A stretch of DNA of 64,000 bases. Source: Hofstenia miamia. Its lineage: Eukaryota > Xenacoelomorpha > Acoela. The stretch is from positions 1,798,535-1,862,534 of the forward strand of contig SCFE01000031.1 of the NCBI GenBank assembly GCA_004352715.1. Direction: 5' to 3'. Below, one piece after another: positions 25,401 through 33,577 of the stretch. Each line of letters starts with the position of its first letter. Positions within the stretch are counted from its first letter, which is position 1. A program made the translations under genes and the position numbers. The notes beneath the pieces were generated by a model, which worked only from the letters and a program-made list of their open reading frames with translations, searched no databases and was not told where the DNA came from.

Positions 25401-28277
25401 TTGCATTTATTTTCTATTATACATGTATTTGCAAGTTTGCTATATTGTCCAAGCTAAAACATATCTGAATTATCCTAATCCAGTATTCAATTTTATTAGT
25501 AATTGTAAAATTTAGCACATTTAATTCCATTACGGGGCTAGAAATAGATTTACGCGAGCAAATCCGACAAAACTGAAAAATTAACCACGGGAATGAAAAT
25601 CTGTCATCCTGGCAGGCCTTTATTTTCAACATAATTGCAGTTAGCAAAGTTAGTCATTAGGCATTCGATCCACAAGCTGTTGCGTAAATTGTAATATATG
25701 TAGGGTTATTCTTGACTGACGACAATGACATGTGATCACGTCTCTCAACAGAAGCACTTGGCGCCGTTGAATTACTATATTCTTTATAAGATATTAAGCT
25801 ATTTTTTCATAAAAATTATTTTACATAAGCTTTAAGGATGAATTAAGTTCGCATTTACAATAATAACTTATGGAGTTTTGTTTTTTTATTATATGACATA
25901 AATAGAAATAATGCGTTTACTAATTTGCTAATAATTTAGAAAATAACAAAAATAATATAATGACCAGATTTATTCTACCAAAGGAAAAATAGTAAATCTT
26001 GAGACTCTGTGTTTTTATGTCCTACACAACATATTGTGTTGTCACACAAAATGTGGTGTTGTATTGTGTACATGTACAATCAACGAAAAGTCTGGGGTTG
26101 AAATTTGTAAATGTCAATAGAACAATGATAATATCCTGAGTGCCCCTGTTCTTTTGTCTTTTCAAAATTATTTCAATTAGTATCTCTGTACAAGATTTGT
26201 CAACTCCTTGATGAATTATTATTCGAATACTAATGTATGATTTTACTTTTTAACAACAAATATATAAATTCTCATGTACATATACCTGTATTAAGCCTAC
26301 AAACTTTTTAAGAATGTAAACAATGAAATTTTCTTCATATGAGCTTAGTTATAACGGTAATTGTTTGTTTCCTGGGTAAATTTATAAACTCCATATAATT
26401 TAATAAGCTTCTATTCTTTGGATAAACAGAAACAGTATTTCATCTTAACGACTAACTGTTCAACTATTTGAAGGAACGTAGGCACGGTGCCAAGAAAAAG
26501 CATATCAAGTTTTCTAATATATTTACTGTTTTTTTGGTAAAAGTTTTCTTAAAGATTAAAACTTGTGTGCATTTAATTGTAAGAAATTCGTCATACCGGT
26601 GAATCATCTGAGAAGTGGAACTGGACACTATTGTGTCGATCATCCAGGTCATTGTCTGTGACAAGCATTGAAAGTAGGAGGACCTCTGGTTGAGTAGATT
26701 CTCTTACATTTAATTCAAGAGTAGAATTCAAAAAGACTGGAGAGTAATTGTTTGTTGGAACAATAATAACTCTCACTTGTAATGTAGAAAACACCTAAAG
26801 TACTTTTGAATATGGACAGCAAAAAAGAGGAATACTAAAGACTGAATAGGTACCTAAAAAGTGTTGAAAACAAAATACTTTTCACTATAGCTACACTTCA
26901 ATAGCTTTAATAAAAACGAAGACACATGAATTCTAAAACACGGTTGACATTCGAAGAGTTGGTTCCAAATTTAGCAGCTGAGCTAATTTGGAGCAAGGGG
27001 CTTCAAATTTCACAAGTTGATTTTTATAAAAAATAGCAAAAGGTAAAAACCTATTTGTAATTAAACACCCTAATAAATAAAAATTAATAAGCATTTGCAC
27101 TAAACATTTCATTATTATAGGTTCAGGTTGCTTATTTACACTCCTTTCACGTTCAAAGGTTATTCTGAATTAAGCTTTTGCTAAGCATTAGATTCAGTTT
27201 TTGTGAATGAATCAAGTTTTGAAGATTGAGTTAAATTTAGTGTAAATATTTCTAAGTACAATATATTCTGATGCATACATTATATATAGCTCCTGTATAT
27301 TTTCTTAAAAGTGCAATTTATGGGCTCTCTATCAATTCTTAAGTACAGTTAATATACATTTGCTCTGCTAATAATGCTGAAATTCAGATTTTAGGATAAC
27401 GTTAAACACTAGAAAAGAACTTTGATGTTAACACAAAATGTTTTTGGTAATGGTTACCAAATTATTGTATATTTATTGTTTTCTACGATATTATCAATAC
27501 TGGTGTTAGTCCCTTGCATCTTTAAGGTACGACGGGAAAACACATCGATTTAAATCATATTGAATTCGTCAAGTGATTTAAGCTTGCGTAACTTTCAAAA
27601 TCATATTCTCATTATGTTCAAACACATTTAAACATTTACATATGTTCAAACCTAACACGCTATTACTGAGAAAACACATTATTCTTCAAACTAACTTTTG
27701 AATGTTGCCCTTAAGAACTTTAAGGCAAAATAATTTTGTTTGCACTACCTAACATTTGATGGGTTGAAGTAAAGTTAAAATTTCAAACATATTTTGAAAA
27801 TACGTATTTTATGTTTTTATAATGATGTTTTAAGATACGTTTTTAACAATTTTTAAATTTTAAACTTTGCTAACAAATGTAATAAGTTAGGCAAGAATAG
27901 TAAAAACTAATCAAATAATAATCATGTGTCTCGATTACACTAGACCATTCTTGTTTTAACCGTATTTTTAGATTTTTTAAAAATTTATTCGAATTACAAT
28001 TTAAAATATATTAAGTTGATATTCAAAATTTTAAGTTTAAAGTACTAGCTGGTATAGAGGCATTTTGCTGTATGTACAATTAGACCTTTTACCTTAGTTA
28101 TTCTAAGAATACTAATTGATAAAGTAGCTTCACTACTTTGTGCATATAATGTGCATTGCATATTTAATTCCAACTACAATATTGTTAATCTATGGCGAAT
28201 TTTCTAGCACGTTTTTCCCCTTTTTATTGAAAATATATAGTGCTTTTTAATTATATTATATTTTTAAATTTATGATT

Positions 28278-28318
<41 letters not shown>

Positions 28319-28319
28319 C

Positions 28320-28354
<35 letters not shown>

Positions 28355-29002
28355 TATTACATCACTAACTTTGATGTAAATTCAACCATTGTAATAGGAT
28401 GTTAGCAAAATTTGAGTGGCAATATTTTTAAAGCAACGCAATGCGTTCATACAAAACTTTTAGGATAAACTAAATTTTTCCCCCTACATTCGATTTTTTC
28501 AAAATAATTTACATAGCATCTATATTTATAGTGATAGTTCTTAGGGCGCCCCTTCACAGGTGAATTGAACAAAAACTAAATTTCTAATGAAAGAGCTGCA
28601 TGAAACGTTGAATTTACAGAGCCAAACTTGAGCCTAGCGCTTAAAAAAAGAATGTGTTAATCATATCAGAAATAAATTGTGGAGATGAGTGTTGTAATAC
28701 GTTGACCGGGATTGTATATATTTGTAAATAATGTTTGTAAATATGTTTGTATGCTTAATGAATGGCACATCTGCAAACAATAAATCTGTTAAAATTACTT
28801 ACTACACCATTCGGATCTGTACACAGAATTGAAAAAACAAACTGATCGACTGCATTTTCGTAGTCCACATTCGCCGGTTCCCTGAACTTCAACTTGAATT
28901 TAACGAGTTCGAAAAACTGACTGTCACTTCCAACCAACGACAAGCGAATATCTGTCTCTGAACTTGAGTCGTGGGCTTCATAACGCAAAGTAAACAAATT
29001 TT
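11503..29002 (-). CDS. Cadherin-family adhesion protein, internal part (9-10 exons)
   Basis: Exons in transcript order are 29002-28803, 26794-26597, 24217-24083, 17046-16906, 16860-16779, 16246-15966, 15818-15693, 14793-14626, 12460-12279 and probably 11558-11503. Every junction keeps phase, and several rebuild canonical cadherin motifs, for example ATDRD|Q-GVNGEFEF across 15966/15818. About 500 residues cover roughly four to five extracellular cadherin (EC) repeats. Ca2+-binding signatures are visible: DSDDQPP, DIDDNPP, DSNDNSP, ATDPDA, ATDRDQ, IDRE. Such repeats mediate calcium-dependent cell contact outside the plasma membrane. No signal peptide, transmembrane segment or cytoplasmic tail is present, so both ends are missing. 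Repeats are Fat/Dachsous/protocadherin-like in style, but the subfamily cannot be assigned. Several repeats lack one of the usual acidic residues. Confidence 0.9.
11559..12278 (-). other. Cadherin intron
   Basis: Lies between two phase-compatible exons. No other feature seen. Confidence 0.45.
12279..12460 (-). CDS. Cadherin exon (9th seen)
   Basis: Acceptor TTTTAG precedes 12460 and donor GTTATA follows 12279. It encodes about 60 residues beginning VVVIDADLESNFHFWI and ending AVCVEDENVGNS. Joined to the preceding exon it reads SVIGQ|VVVIDADLES, the classic G-V-A-D-D start of an EC repeat. The usual Asp of the A-D-D pair near the end is replaced by VED. The exon ends two bases into a codon. 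Confidence 0.85.
12652..13114. mobile_element. Non-autonomous TIR element (family M1, copy 1)
   Basis: Ends AGAGAATGACA and TGTCATTTTCT are imperfect inverted repeats. Subterminal stretches repeat GGGTCGGGTC and GGTCGTGTTC. The interior matches, in reverse orientation, the copy at 53342-53669 (shared blocks include GATCCAAGA and the CGGGT-rich ends). There is no coding capacity. CAGAGAATG-like ends and GGGTCGGGT subterminal motifs resemble hAT elements, but no clean 8-bp duplication is left, so the superfamily is tentative. Confidence 0.7.
13448..13490. repeat. (TA)n microsatellite
   Basis: TA dinucleotide run, then an interrupted TATAATATATAATATAT tract. Confidence 0.95.
13638..14127. mobile_element. 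piggyBac-like MITE (family P1, copy 1)
   Basis: The ends are CCTTAAACAGCCT and AGGCTGTTTAAGG, a perfect 13-bp inverted repeat, and each is flanked by TTAA (13634-13637 and 14128-14131). A TTAA duplication is the mark of piggyBac-type insertion. The 490-bp interior has no open frame. A related copy with matching interior (CTCAAAAACTAT block) lies at about 46808-47571. Confidence 0.8.
14626..14793 (-). CDS. Cadherin exon (8th seen)
   Basis: 56 codons, phase 0 at both ends; donor GTATGA after 14626 and acceptor AATAG before 14793. It contains VTVSVLDSNDNSPTFSKKNY, the DxNDNxPxF linker between two EC repeats, then EFVLKENSSVQSVIGQ, the first strand of the next. The reading from the previous exon is about four residues longer than usual at this junction, so the true acceptor could differ slightly. 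Confidence 0.88.
14794..15692 (-). other. Cadherin intron
   Basis: No feature beyond AT-rich sequence seen. Confidence 0.6.
15693..15818 (-). CDS. Cadherin exon (7th seen)
   Basis: 42 codons, phase 0/0, acceptor TTCTAG, donor GTAAAT. Reads GVNGEFEFRIIDEDLPFSIS and then VIDRESLLTPYIFR. NGEFEF and IDRE are conserved positions in the middle of an EC repeat. Confidence 0.88.
15966..16246 (-). CDS. Cadherin exon (6th seen)
   Basis: 281 nt, acceptor TTTAG, donor GTTATA, entering two bases into a codon and leaving in phase 0. It carries FQIDPDGTLTVIRSIDRE of one EC repeat, the linker VIDIDDNPP, and the start of the next repeat ending SATDRDQ. The linker has DIDDN rather than DxNDN, keeping the acidic character. 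Confidence 0.92.
16779..16860 (-). CDS. Cadherin exon (5th seen)
   Basis: 82 nt, acceptor TTTTTAG, donor GTTTGT. Reads VQVTMTEPISATDPDAMFSS and LTYAILG. ATDPDA is the Ca2+-binding A-x-D-x-D motif. The final codon is split G|GG and completed by the next exon. Confidence 0.88.
16906..17046 (-). CDS. Cadherin exon (4th seen)
   Basis: 47 codons, phase 0/0, acceptor TTCTTAG, donor GTATTT. Contains AEITIYIEDSDDQPPQFTQR, the linker between two EC repeats, and the first strand GYFPEEATN of the following one. The intron to the next exon is only 45 bp (16861-16905), by far the shortest here. Confidence 0.9.
17468..18886 (+). pseudogene. gag of gypsy copy 1 (coiled coil, capsid, truncated zinc knuckle)
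   Basis: One frame runs 473 codons with a single in-frame TGA at 17933. The first 155 residues are heptad-like and Gln/Glu/Leu rich (a long coiled coil, for example KLEVENENLQQENEIQQLEL). The second part has the layout of a Ty3/gypsy capsid: FEEWLELFELTMKERR, AARLPLYLAGAAHQH, then FNNIRNYMSQVERLLTL. It ends with RCYNCGQK, the first half of a CCHC zinc knuckle, at a TGA at 18884. Gag would build the particle that holds element RNA. The long N-terminal coiled coil before the capsid is unusual. Confidence 0.85.
18825..19025 (+). pseudogene. Acidic linker fragment of gypsy copy 1
   Basis: Reads an acidic stretch (GEGHFNDEDLINSDYETASD) in a frame shifted from gag. Probably the gag-pol linker after a deletion that removed the second half of the zinc knuckle. 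Confidence 0.55.
19025..19310 (+). pseudogene. Retropepsin-type aspartic protease of gypsy copy 1
   Basis: The frame contains VMIKATIDTGAVKSIITDEC; the catalytic triplet DTG is at 19136-19144. The second signature (ILG/GRD type) is missing because the sequence jumps at about 19305 directly into reverse-transcriptase sequence. The enzyme would cut the gag-pol polyprotein; this copy cannot. Confidence 0.8.
19305..19641 (+). pseudogene. Reverse transcriptase (C-terminal half) of gypsy copy 1
   Basis: Starts abruptly at TAFITPYGLYEWIYMAFGLC, a block normally more than 100 residues into the reverse transcriptase. It then has NAPATFQ, the catalytic YIDD at 19450-19461, and KCDILKKKVIFLGQIIS. Ends at a TGA (19639), where the other copy has a Lys codon. 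Confidence 0.88.
19642..20350 (+). pseudogene. RT connection and RNase H of gypsy copy 1
   Basis: Contains RIMVFFNYHGTFILKIA (normally GFxNYYRxFI), then FILDCDASKVAIGAAISQ (RNase H, first Asp), ENYGSTKLEMLA (Glu) and RTDNSSLAWL (Asp), and EHRKGKLHSNADFWT. A TGA at 20083 interrupts KF-VRTDNS. RNase H removes the RNA strand during reverse transcription. Confidence 0.88.
20351..20530 (+). pseudogene. Pol tail of gypsy copy 1, truncated before integrase
   Basis: IKEEIVEDEIIERQNQD and KTANSYFNRYT align with the same place in copy 2 (about 59710-59855). A TGA at 20514 sits where copy 2 has TGG (Trp). Similarity stops near 20530. Confidence 0.7.
20531..21011. other. Unassigned intron sequence
   Basis: No coding sequence. 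The segment 20745-20825 is GC-richer with GCACGGCGTGG-like motifs similar to those inside the adjacent hAT element, so it may be a fragment of a related repeat. Confidence 0.4.
21012..21019. repeat. Left 8-bp target site duplication
   Basis: ATTGCATG, repeated exactly at 21753-21760. Confidence 0.9.
21020..21752. mobile_element. Non-autonomous hAT-type DNA transposon
   Basis: Inverted ends: CAGTTGCGGAACCGTGCC on the left and, reversed, CAGCTTTGGAACTGTTCC on the right, both leading into GTGCCTGG. The perfect 8-bp duplication ATTGCATG flanks it. Subterminal DNA is dense in GAGCACGGCACGG-type motifs, possibly transposase binding sites. No open frame of note. The ends differ from the element at 8846-10112, so it is another family. 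Confidence 0.9.
21753..21760. repeat. Right 8-bp target site duplication
   Basis: Exact copy of ATTGCATG at 21012-21019. Confidence 0.9.
21761..22339. other. Unassigned intron sequence
   Basis: Overlapping open frames at 21866-22286 (up to 125 codons) show no recognisable domain. They could be remnant coding DNA; not supported as a gene. Confidence 0.35.
22340..23485 (-). mobile_element. LINE (non-LTR retrotransposon) fragment, RT 3' half
   Basis: Minus-strand frames, broken by frameshifts, read VTSGVPQGSALG, then FAEDLKLFGSIKSDLIRDYN (FADD catalytic box changed to FAED). These are followed by C-terminal RT/thumb-like sequence SSLLYSSIVWQPSLTMLNWM and RHKFLGILPISYRL. All are conserved blocks of LINE reverse transcriptases and their C-terminal extensions. 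No endonuclease part remains. It is a dead 5'-truncated insertion in the cadherin intron, in the same direction as the gene. Confidence 0.8.
23486..24082 (-). other. Cadherin intron, no other feature
   Basis: AT-rich; nothing further seen. Confidence 0.5.
24083..24217 (-). CDS. Cadherin exon (3rd seen)
   Basis: 45 codons, phase 0/0, acceptor TTTAG, donor GTAAAT. Encodes LFSLQTEDQ...VVNLVLIGYLDFETQPIITF. LDFE is the position of the LDRE/LDYE Ca2+ ligand. It joins the previous exon as SDDSP|DFVNQLFSL, the normal spacing inside an EC repeat. Confidence 0.85.
24218..26596 (-). other. Cadherin intron
   Basis: No exon needed or recognised. Short inverted CACAACA-rich patches at 25310-25375 and 26010-26085 may be ends of an unidentified element (about 0.8 kb); no duplication was found. 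Confidence 0.45.
26597..26794 (-). CDS. Cadherin exon (2nd seen)
   Basis: 66 codons, phase 0/0, acceptor CTTTAG, donor GTATGA. Encodes the linker LQVRVIIVPTNNYSPVFLNS (usually DxNDNxPxF; here TNNYSP, so Ca2+ ligands are partly lost) and the first half of the next EC repeat, LLSMLVTDNDLDDRHNSVQF. The degenerate linker predicts a calcium-poor joint. Confidence 0.88.
26795..28802 (-). other. Cadherin intron
   Basis: Contains long (TA)n runs at 28281-28353. No other feature seen. Confidence 0.6.
28281..28353. repeat. (TA)n microsatellite, two blocks
   Basis: Two TA runs separated by AAATACAT. Confidence 0.95.
28803..29002 (-). CDS. Cadherin exon (1st seen, most 5')
   Basis: 200 nt, acceptor GTTTAG, donor GTAAGT. 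It enters two bases into a codon, so at least one upstream exon exists. Reads LFTLRYEAHDSSSETDIRL...FREPANVDYENAVDQFVFSI and LCTDPNGV. VDYENA and CTDPNG correspond to the LDYE and ATD positions of an EC repeat. No upstream exon was recognised within 29003-38000. Confidence 0.82.
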
Positions 29003-29160
29003 CTAAACACCATGGATTTGATCAAAATTGACTGCAGCCGTGCAAGTATTAAAAAATATTACATTAGTCAATAGCTATTATTCTGAATTATTTACGCATA
29101 TTTGCAATTATATAAAAGCCAAGTAATTAGGGTAGGGCAAACCAAAGTTAATGTTAATTT

Positions 29161-29643
29161 GTGCGGTCTATTGAAAGAAAAAGTTTACGATTACACGAAA
29201 TATTTTTGTCGCGCGATGGCGTACGAAAATTGATTTCACGTGTTATATTAATACATGACATAAAAAATAATTTTAGCAATTGCTCTTGTATTTTGAAATC
29301 AAATTGTAAACATTTTATTTTGCAGCTTTATTTCCTAATGATAAGTATTTTGCTTTTAATATCAGGTGACATTGAACCAAACTCTGGTTCTAATGTTCTA
29401 GACAGCTGTGATTTATACTCAACAATGATAAGTTTTCAAAGGAATGTCAAGCTAATGTATCTAAATGCAAGGAGCCTTACTACGTATAGAAGTAAGTTTA
29501 AGGAAATTTTCGATACACTAAACGAAAACACCATATATGCAATAACTGAAACTTGGCTAAATAACACACCAGTAGATCTTTTCAATTTTAATAAAAGTAA
29601 ATATACCAAGATAGAGGATCGAGAGATGGTGGATTACTACTAG
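29161..29643 (+). pseudogene. LINE endonuclease N-terminal part
   Basis: 160 open codons. The hydrophobic LYFLMISILLLISGDIEPNS segment precedes the endonuclease, which starts LNARSL. Catalytic residues further on (for example SDH) are beyond the break. Confidence 0.75.
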
Positions 29644-30215
29644 TGCCAAATTATATGAGACCAATTAGAAAGAAATGAGCTGGAATTTGCACACCTTGTT
29701 TTTGAATCATTATGGATTGAGATCAGAAAAAGTAGAAGCATTAATAAATGTATGTTATAGTCCTAAAATGCAATTCAGTGAAGGCATTTATTTGTAGTAA
29801 GGAGGAGGAAGTGGATAATGCCATGAAGTTAGATAAAAATATCTACCTACTTGGAAATTTCAACATCAATTATCTCTATTCAAATGAATCCATCCTAGTA
29901 AACAACTTTTGTGCATATTTAAATATGGAAATAATAAACGCATTCCTACTAGAGATAATACTTTTTGATTACTCTATTAGAAACTCAAGTAACGCTTTTA
30001 AAACTTTCTGCTATAACTCATTCTCTGATAATAACATGGTAATATTTGTTAGGATTAAAAAAAATAGGTCATGACGTAAAAGGGTACGCTTTAGAAGTTT
30101 TGCCAATTTTAAAGAAAAAGAGTTTGTGAAAGATACAAAATGTCTCATGGAATAAAATTAGCACAATGAATACCTCGAATGATATGATTGAGTACATCAT
30201 GAAAGAGGTAGTAAA

Positions 30216-30770
30216 ATGTTTAGACATAACAGCACCTTAGAAATTGAGATATATGAAGAAAGGGAAGAAACATCCAGTAAGGACTCCAGAATTATTGCGC
30301 TGGAAGAAATAAAGAATCTATCAGAGAAATTGCGGTATGGAAAAACAGGCATTTTGGTAGGAAGTGAAATTAGAGAAATTAGAAATAAATTGCGTAAGCT
30401 TGAAAAGCAGCTAAACACCCATTCATCGAAGTTTGTTCAAGAGTTTGAAACTATCCAACGACTAGTAGGCGTTCATCAAAAAATTTCTAAACAAAGAAAA
30501 TGGATCGACCAATCAAGGATACTGATAAATAGTTTTCTAACTGATAGAATGCAACGTGTCTGGGTAACCAACCAATTTTCAGAATATATCAAAACTGATA
30601 AAGGGGTTCCAGGGAACAGTCCTGGGACCCATTTCGTTCAACTTGTATATAAACGATTAGTAACAATTGCAAAATACTACAATACGCAGATGATACGCTC
30701 GTATGTTCTACAAATGCTAGTCCTATATTTGCAGTAAGGGATCTACAGCAGAACATAAGAAGACTCCAGG
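30216..30770 (+). pseudogene. LINE reverse-transcriptase fragments
   Basis: Open for 173 codons, with a linker region (EIREIRNKLRKLEKQLNTHS) joined to the RT palm. YADD is intact in the +1 frame near 30682, but most of the fingers are deleted. Confidence 0.7.
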
Positions 30771-31410
30771 CGTTCATTATTAGCAAGAAAATTAGTTTAA
30801 ACAGTGAAAAGTAGCATTACAAGTAGCGTGGAGCTAGATGAAGGCTTCAGTTTAGGGAGTTTGTAAATACCAAAATCAGAAGAATGGCAGCTTGAATTCA
30901 ATATTTAAGAGAAATAAGACCTATCATTTAGAAAATGCAAAGAAAAGACATAATAAATGCCTTCATAACCAGCCAATTCAGTTATGCTTGTATTTTATTG
31001 AATAGTATACCCCTATCACAGCAAAAGCGAATAAATGAACTTTTCAACAGGTCAATAGCAGTAATGCTTATAAGCAAACGTCAACAAACCAAATATTATT
31101 TGCAACATCACAAAATATTAGCAGCAAAGTATTACATGCAACACCTAAGCTTGATAAATTTATAAAACAAATCAACACTCAAAGCACGCAAAAACTAGTA
31201 AACAAGAAATCCACCATAAATGTTAGAACAAATTAATGTATATTGAAGCAACAAACTAAGCATTCATTGTTGGAGCATTCTTGTAGCGTTTCAACCATCT
31301 CCACATGGAACAGTCTCCTAATAGATATAAGAACTGCTGAATCACTAACTAAATTAAGAAAACTACCAAAACAACTTATTAAACAAAGAATATCAAGTAG
31401 GAACATCTAA

Positions 31411-31847
31411 GAGACTAAACGTGTGGCGAAATAATGTAATCATATAGTCTTAGAATTTTTATTTGTAAATATGTGTGTCTCCTAACTGTGTTTTTATTAT
31501 TTTTATTCTTGTAAATTGAAGCCTAGTTTGTAGATTGTACATATTTGTTGTATATACGTATGTCTTACATAGTTATATTGCGTAATATGTATTATGTATA
31601 ATTACACGCAAATATTGGCTAGTTAATGTTAATGATAAATTATACCGTCACGAAATCTTTCTTCATCGGAAAGCAATACGCATTGTATTGCTGCCTTTCT
31701 TCAAAGGAAATGTTTGCTAGATTTTGGGGCAATTTGCATTTTATTCGCCCATATATTCCATGCATTATAGCCTGGTAATGCAAGCCTACTTAAGTCATAA
31801 TGTTATAATTTTTGTAGCATACATTTCACAAAGCACAACATGCCAAT
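31411..31847. other. Intergenic, possibly LINE 3' untranslated region
   Basis: No coding sequence or repeat with clear ends. Confidence 0.4.
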
Positions 31848-31851
31848 TTAA

Positions 31852-32332
31852 CACTTTAACGACCGTGGGGTAAAAAAATTACTCCATTCAGACCTTATAA
31901 TGCGAATTGCTCAGTGAAATTTTATTACATGTTTCAGATTTTAGGAGAGCTTCACTTGGAATGCCTTGTCTTTCTACATTTGACTTGATTTTTCAAAGTG
32001 TCATATTTACAGGAGATTGCATTTCAAAACGTTAAGTACCACTGGGGTAAAAATTTACCCCCGGATATGTTAAGCCCATAAATACTTAAAATTTACTGAC
32101 TATGTACAATTAAATGTAAATATTAGAACAGTACACTTACTGGGCTATTATGCTGTGAGAAGCTGCTTGATCTAGAATATTCATTGCAATTACTATGCAT
32201 TTATTTTTCAAAATATTAGGTTGCTATCTTCAATTTATTTTAAAATGAACAGACCAAAGAGCTGCAGCATCACAATTGATTTTCTATTTGTTGTCAATGC
32301 AGGCTATCCTGATGGTCAGTTTCAAATTTAAG

Positions 32333-32378
<46 letters not shown>

Positions 32379-33232
32379 GCCACATAATTTCAGACAATTT
32401 TTTCACATCATAACCTTAGCTCGATGAATTCTTGAATGAAAAATAAGATATGCACGACTCATTCGTAAAGCAATGATGAGGTCCTTGAGCAGCGTCTTCA
32501 CAATGGATCACGGGATGAGCACTCTAGCATCTTTGGATTTCAAGAGAACTACATGAATGTGTCAAGAGCAGTGTTTCTTTTTCTACATTGCATTGTAGCA
32601 TTGACGATATATATATATATTATTGTACAATAACTACATATTCGATCAAGTAGTGCATGATCCAACTTTTGTGGGGAATAGCTCACTTTGGCCATTTACA
32701 GTGTTCAGCAACATATTAGTTGTTGTTTTATTTCTTAATTTGAATCTAAATTATGCTAATAGTGTGACACATAAGCGAATTTTTCACATATTTTTTTGCA
32801 AATACTATTCTTTTTCTTCCATTTGAACTAGGAATACTTCCCCTAGTTGCTCCTTAGCTGCAATGTCCAAAATCTGGATCTATCAGGGCTAGAATCATAA
32901 CACGCTGCCATGTCTGCCCAAGAAGTGAGGATTAGAAAACCCAATGAGTCTCCGCAAAATTTAGTTAGAGTACTTGCAAATATCATTCAAAGATAGTTTC
33001 TAATAATTGTTAGTCTTTCTAATGAAAAAAAACTATAGTTCTAAATTGAATGGAGATAAATGTCTATGTACTTACTTAAGTTGTACTTTTCTATTTGCTT
33101 TTTGTTGCTATGTAGAAAATATATTTAATATTTTTGTTTATTTAAAGGAGCAAAAATGCTATTTAACAATGCTGGGGCAAAAAGTTACCCCAGTGGTCGT
33201 AAATTTAATTTTTTCTCTTGGTCGTTAGAGGG
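31852..33232. mobile_element. piggyBac-like non-autonomous element (family P2)
   Basis: Flanked by TTAA at 31848-31851 and 33233-33236. The left end is CACTTTAACGACCGTGGGG and the inverted right end is CCCTCTAACGACCAAGAG, sharing CTTTAACGACC/CTCTAACGACC. Subterminal TGGGGTAAAA and TTACCCCAG motifs recur inverted near both ends and again at about 32040. The interior contains a (TA)n run (32337-32376) and no recognisable transposase. Confidence 0.7.
32337..32376. repeat. (TA)n microsatellite
   Basis: Pure TA run. Confidence 0.95.
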
Positions 33233-33577
33233 TTAAGGCATCCAGAAATTTCGATTGAAGGGTATACAATACATTATTTCATTGAATTTTATAAAATGTT
33301 GCTGTAGATATTCAAACGTGTCTTAATTTTAAGAAAATTTCTTTAAGCCGGGAGTCTCAATTTGAACTAGAGGAGTTTTTCTCATATCACAAGAGATTAA
33401 AGATGTAGAGATGTGTAAATATTTAAGACATAACAGAAGTAAAAATATAGTCATAATATTGTGCTTTGAAGGCAATAGAGCTATGTTCGATTTTTATACG
33501 CAATTCAAAGCAATCGAAATTTAACCGTGTTACTAAAAAGTCACCTTTTCAAGTAATAAAGTTGCTATGTGACAGGA

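Larger units (their letters stand above)
29161..31410 (+). mobile_element. Decayed LINE (CR1/L2-like) with N-terminal 2A-like motif
   Basis: Starts with an endonuclease-type ORF: LLLISGDIEPNSGS, then LMYLNARSLTTYRSKFKEIF and YAITETWLNN, standard blocks at the start of the AP-endonuclease domain of non-LTR elements. The endonuclease decays after 29643. Reverse-transcriptase pieces reappear at 30530-30770 (TDKGVPGNSPG with a frameshift, QYADDTLVCSTNAS). C-terminal blocks follow at 30935-31165, and WNSLLIDIRTAESLTKLRKL near 31310-31370. Many stops and frameshifts make it inactive. It lies just 5' of the cadherin exons, on the opposite strand. Confidence 0.82.

Noticed and set aside
25680-25760. 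Possible extra cadherin exon on the minus strand (TYITIYATACGSNA)
   Set aside because: The neighbouring exons (26597 and 24083) already join in phase into a normal repeat, and no clear splice pair brackets it.
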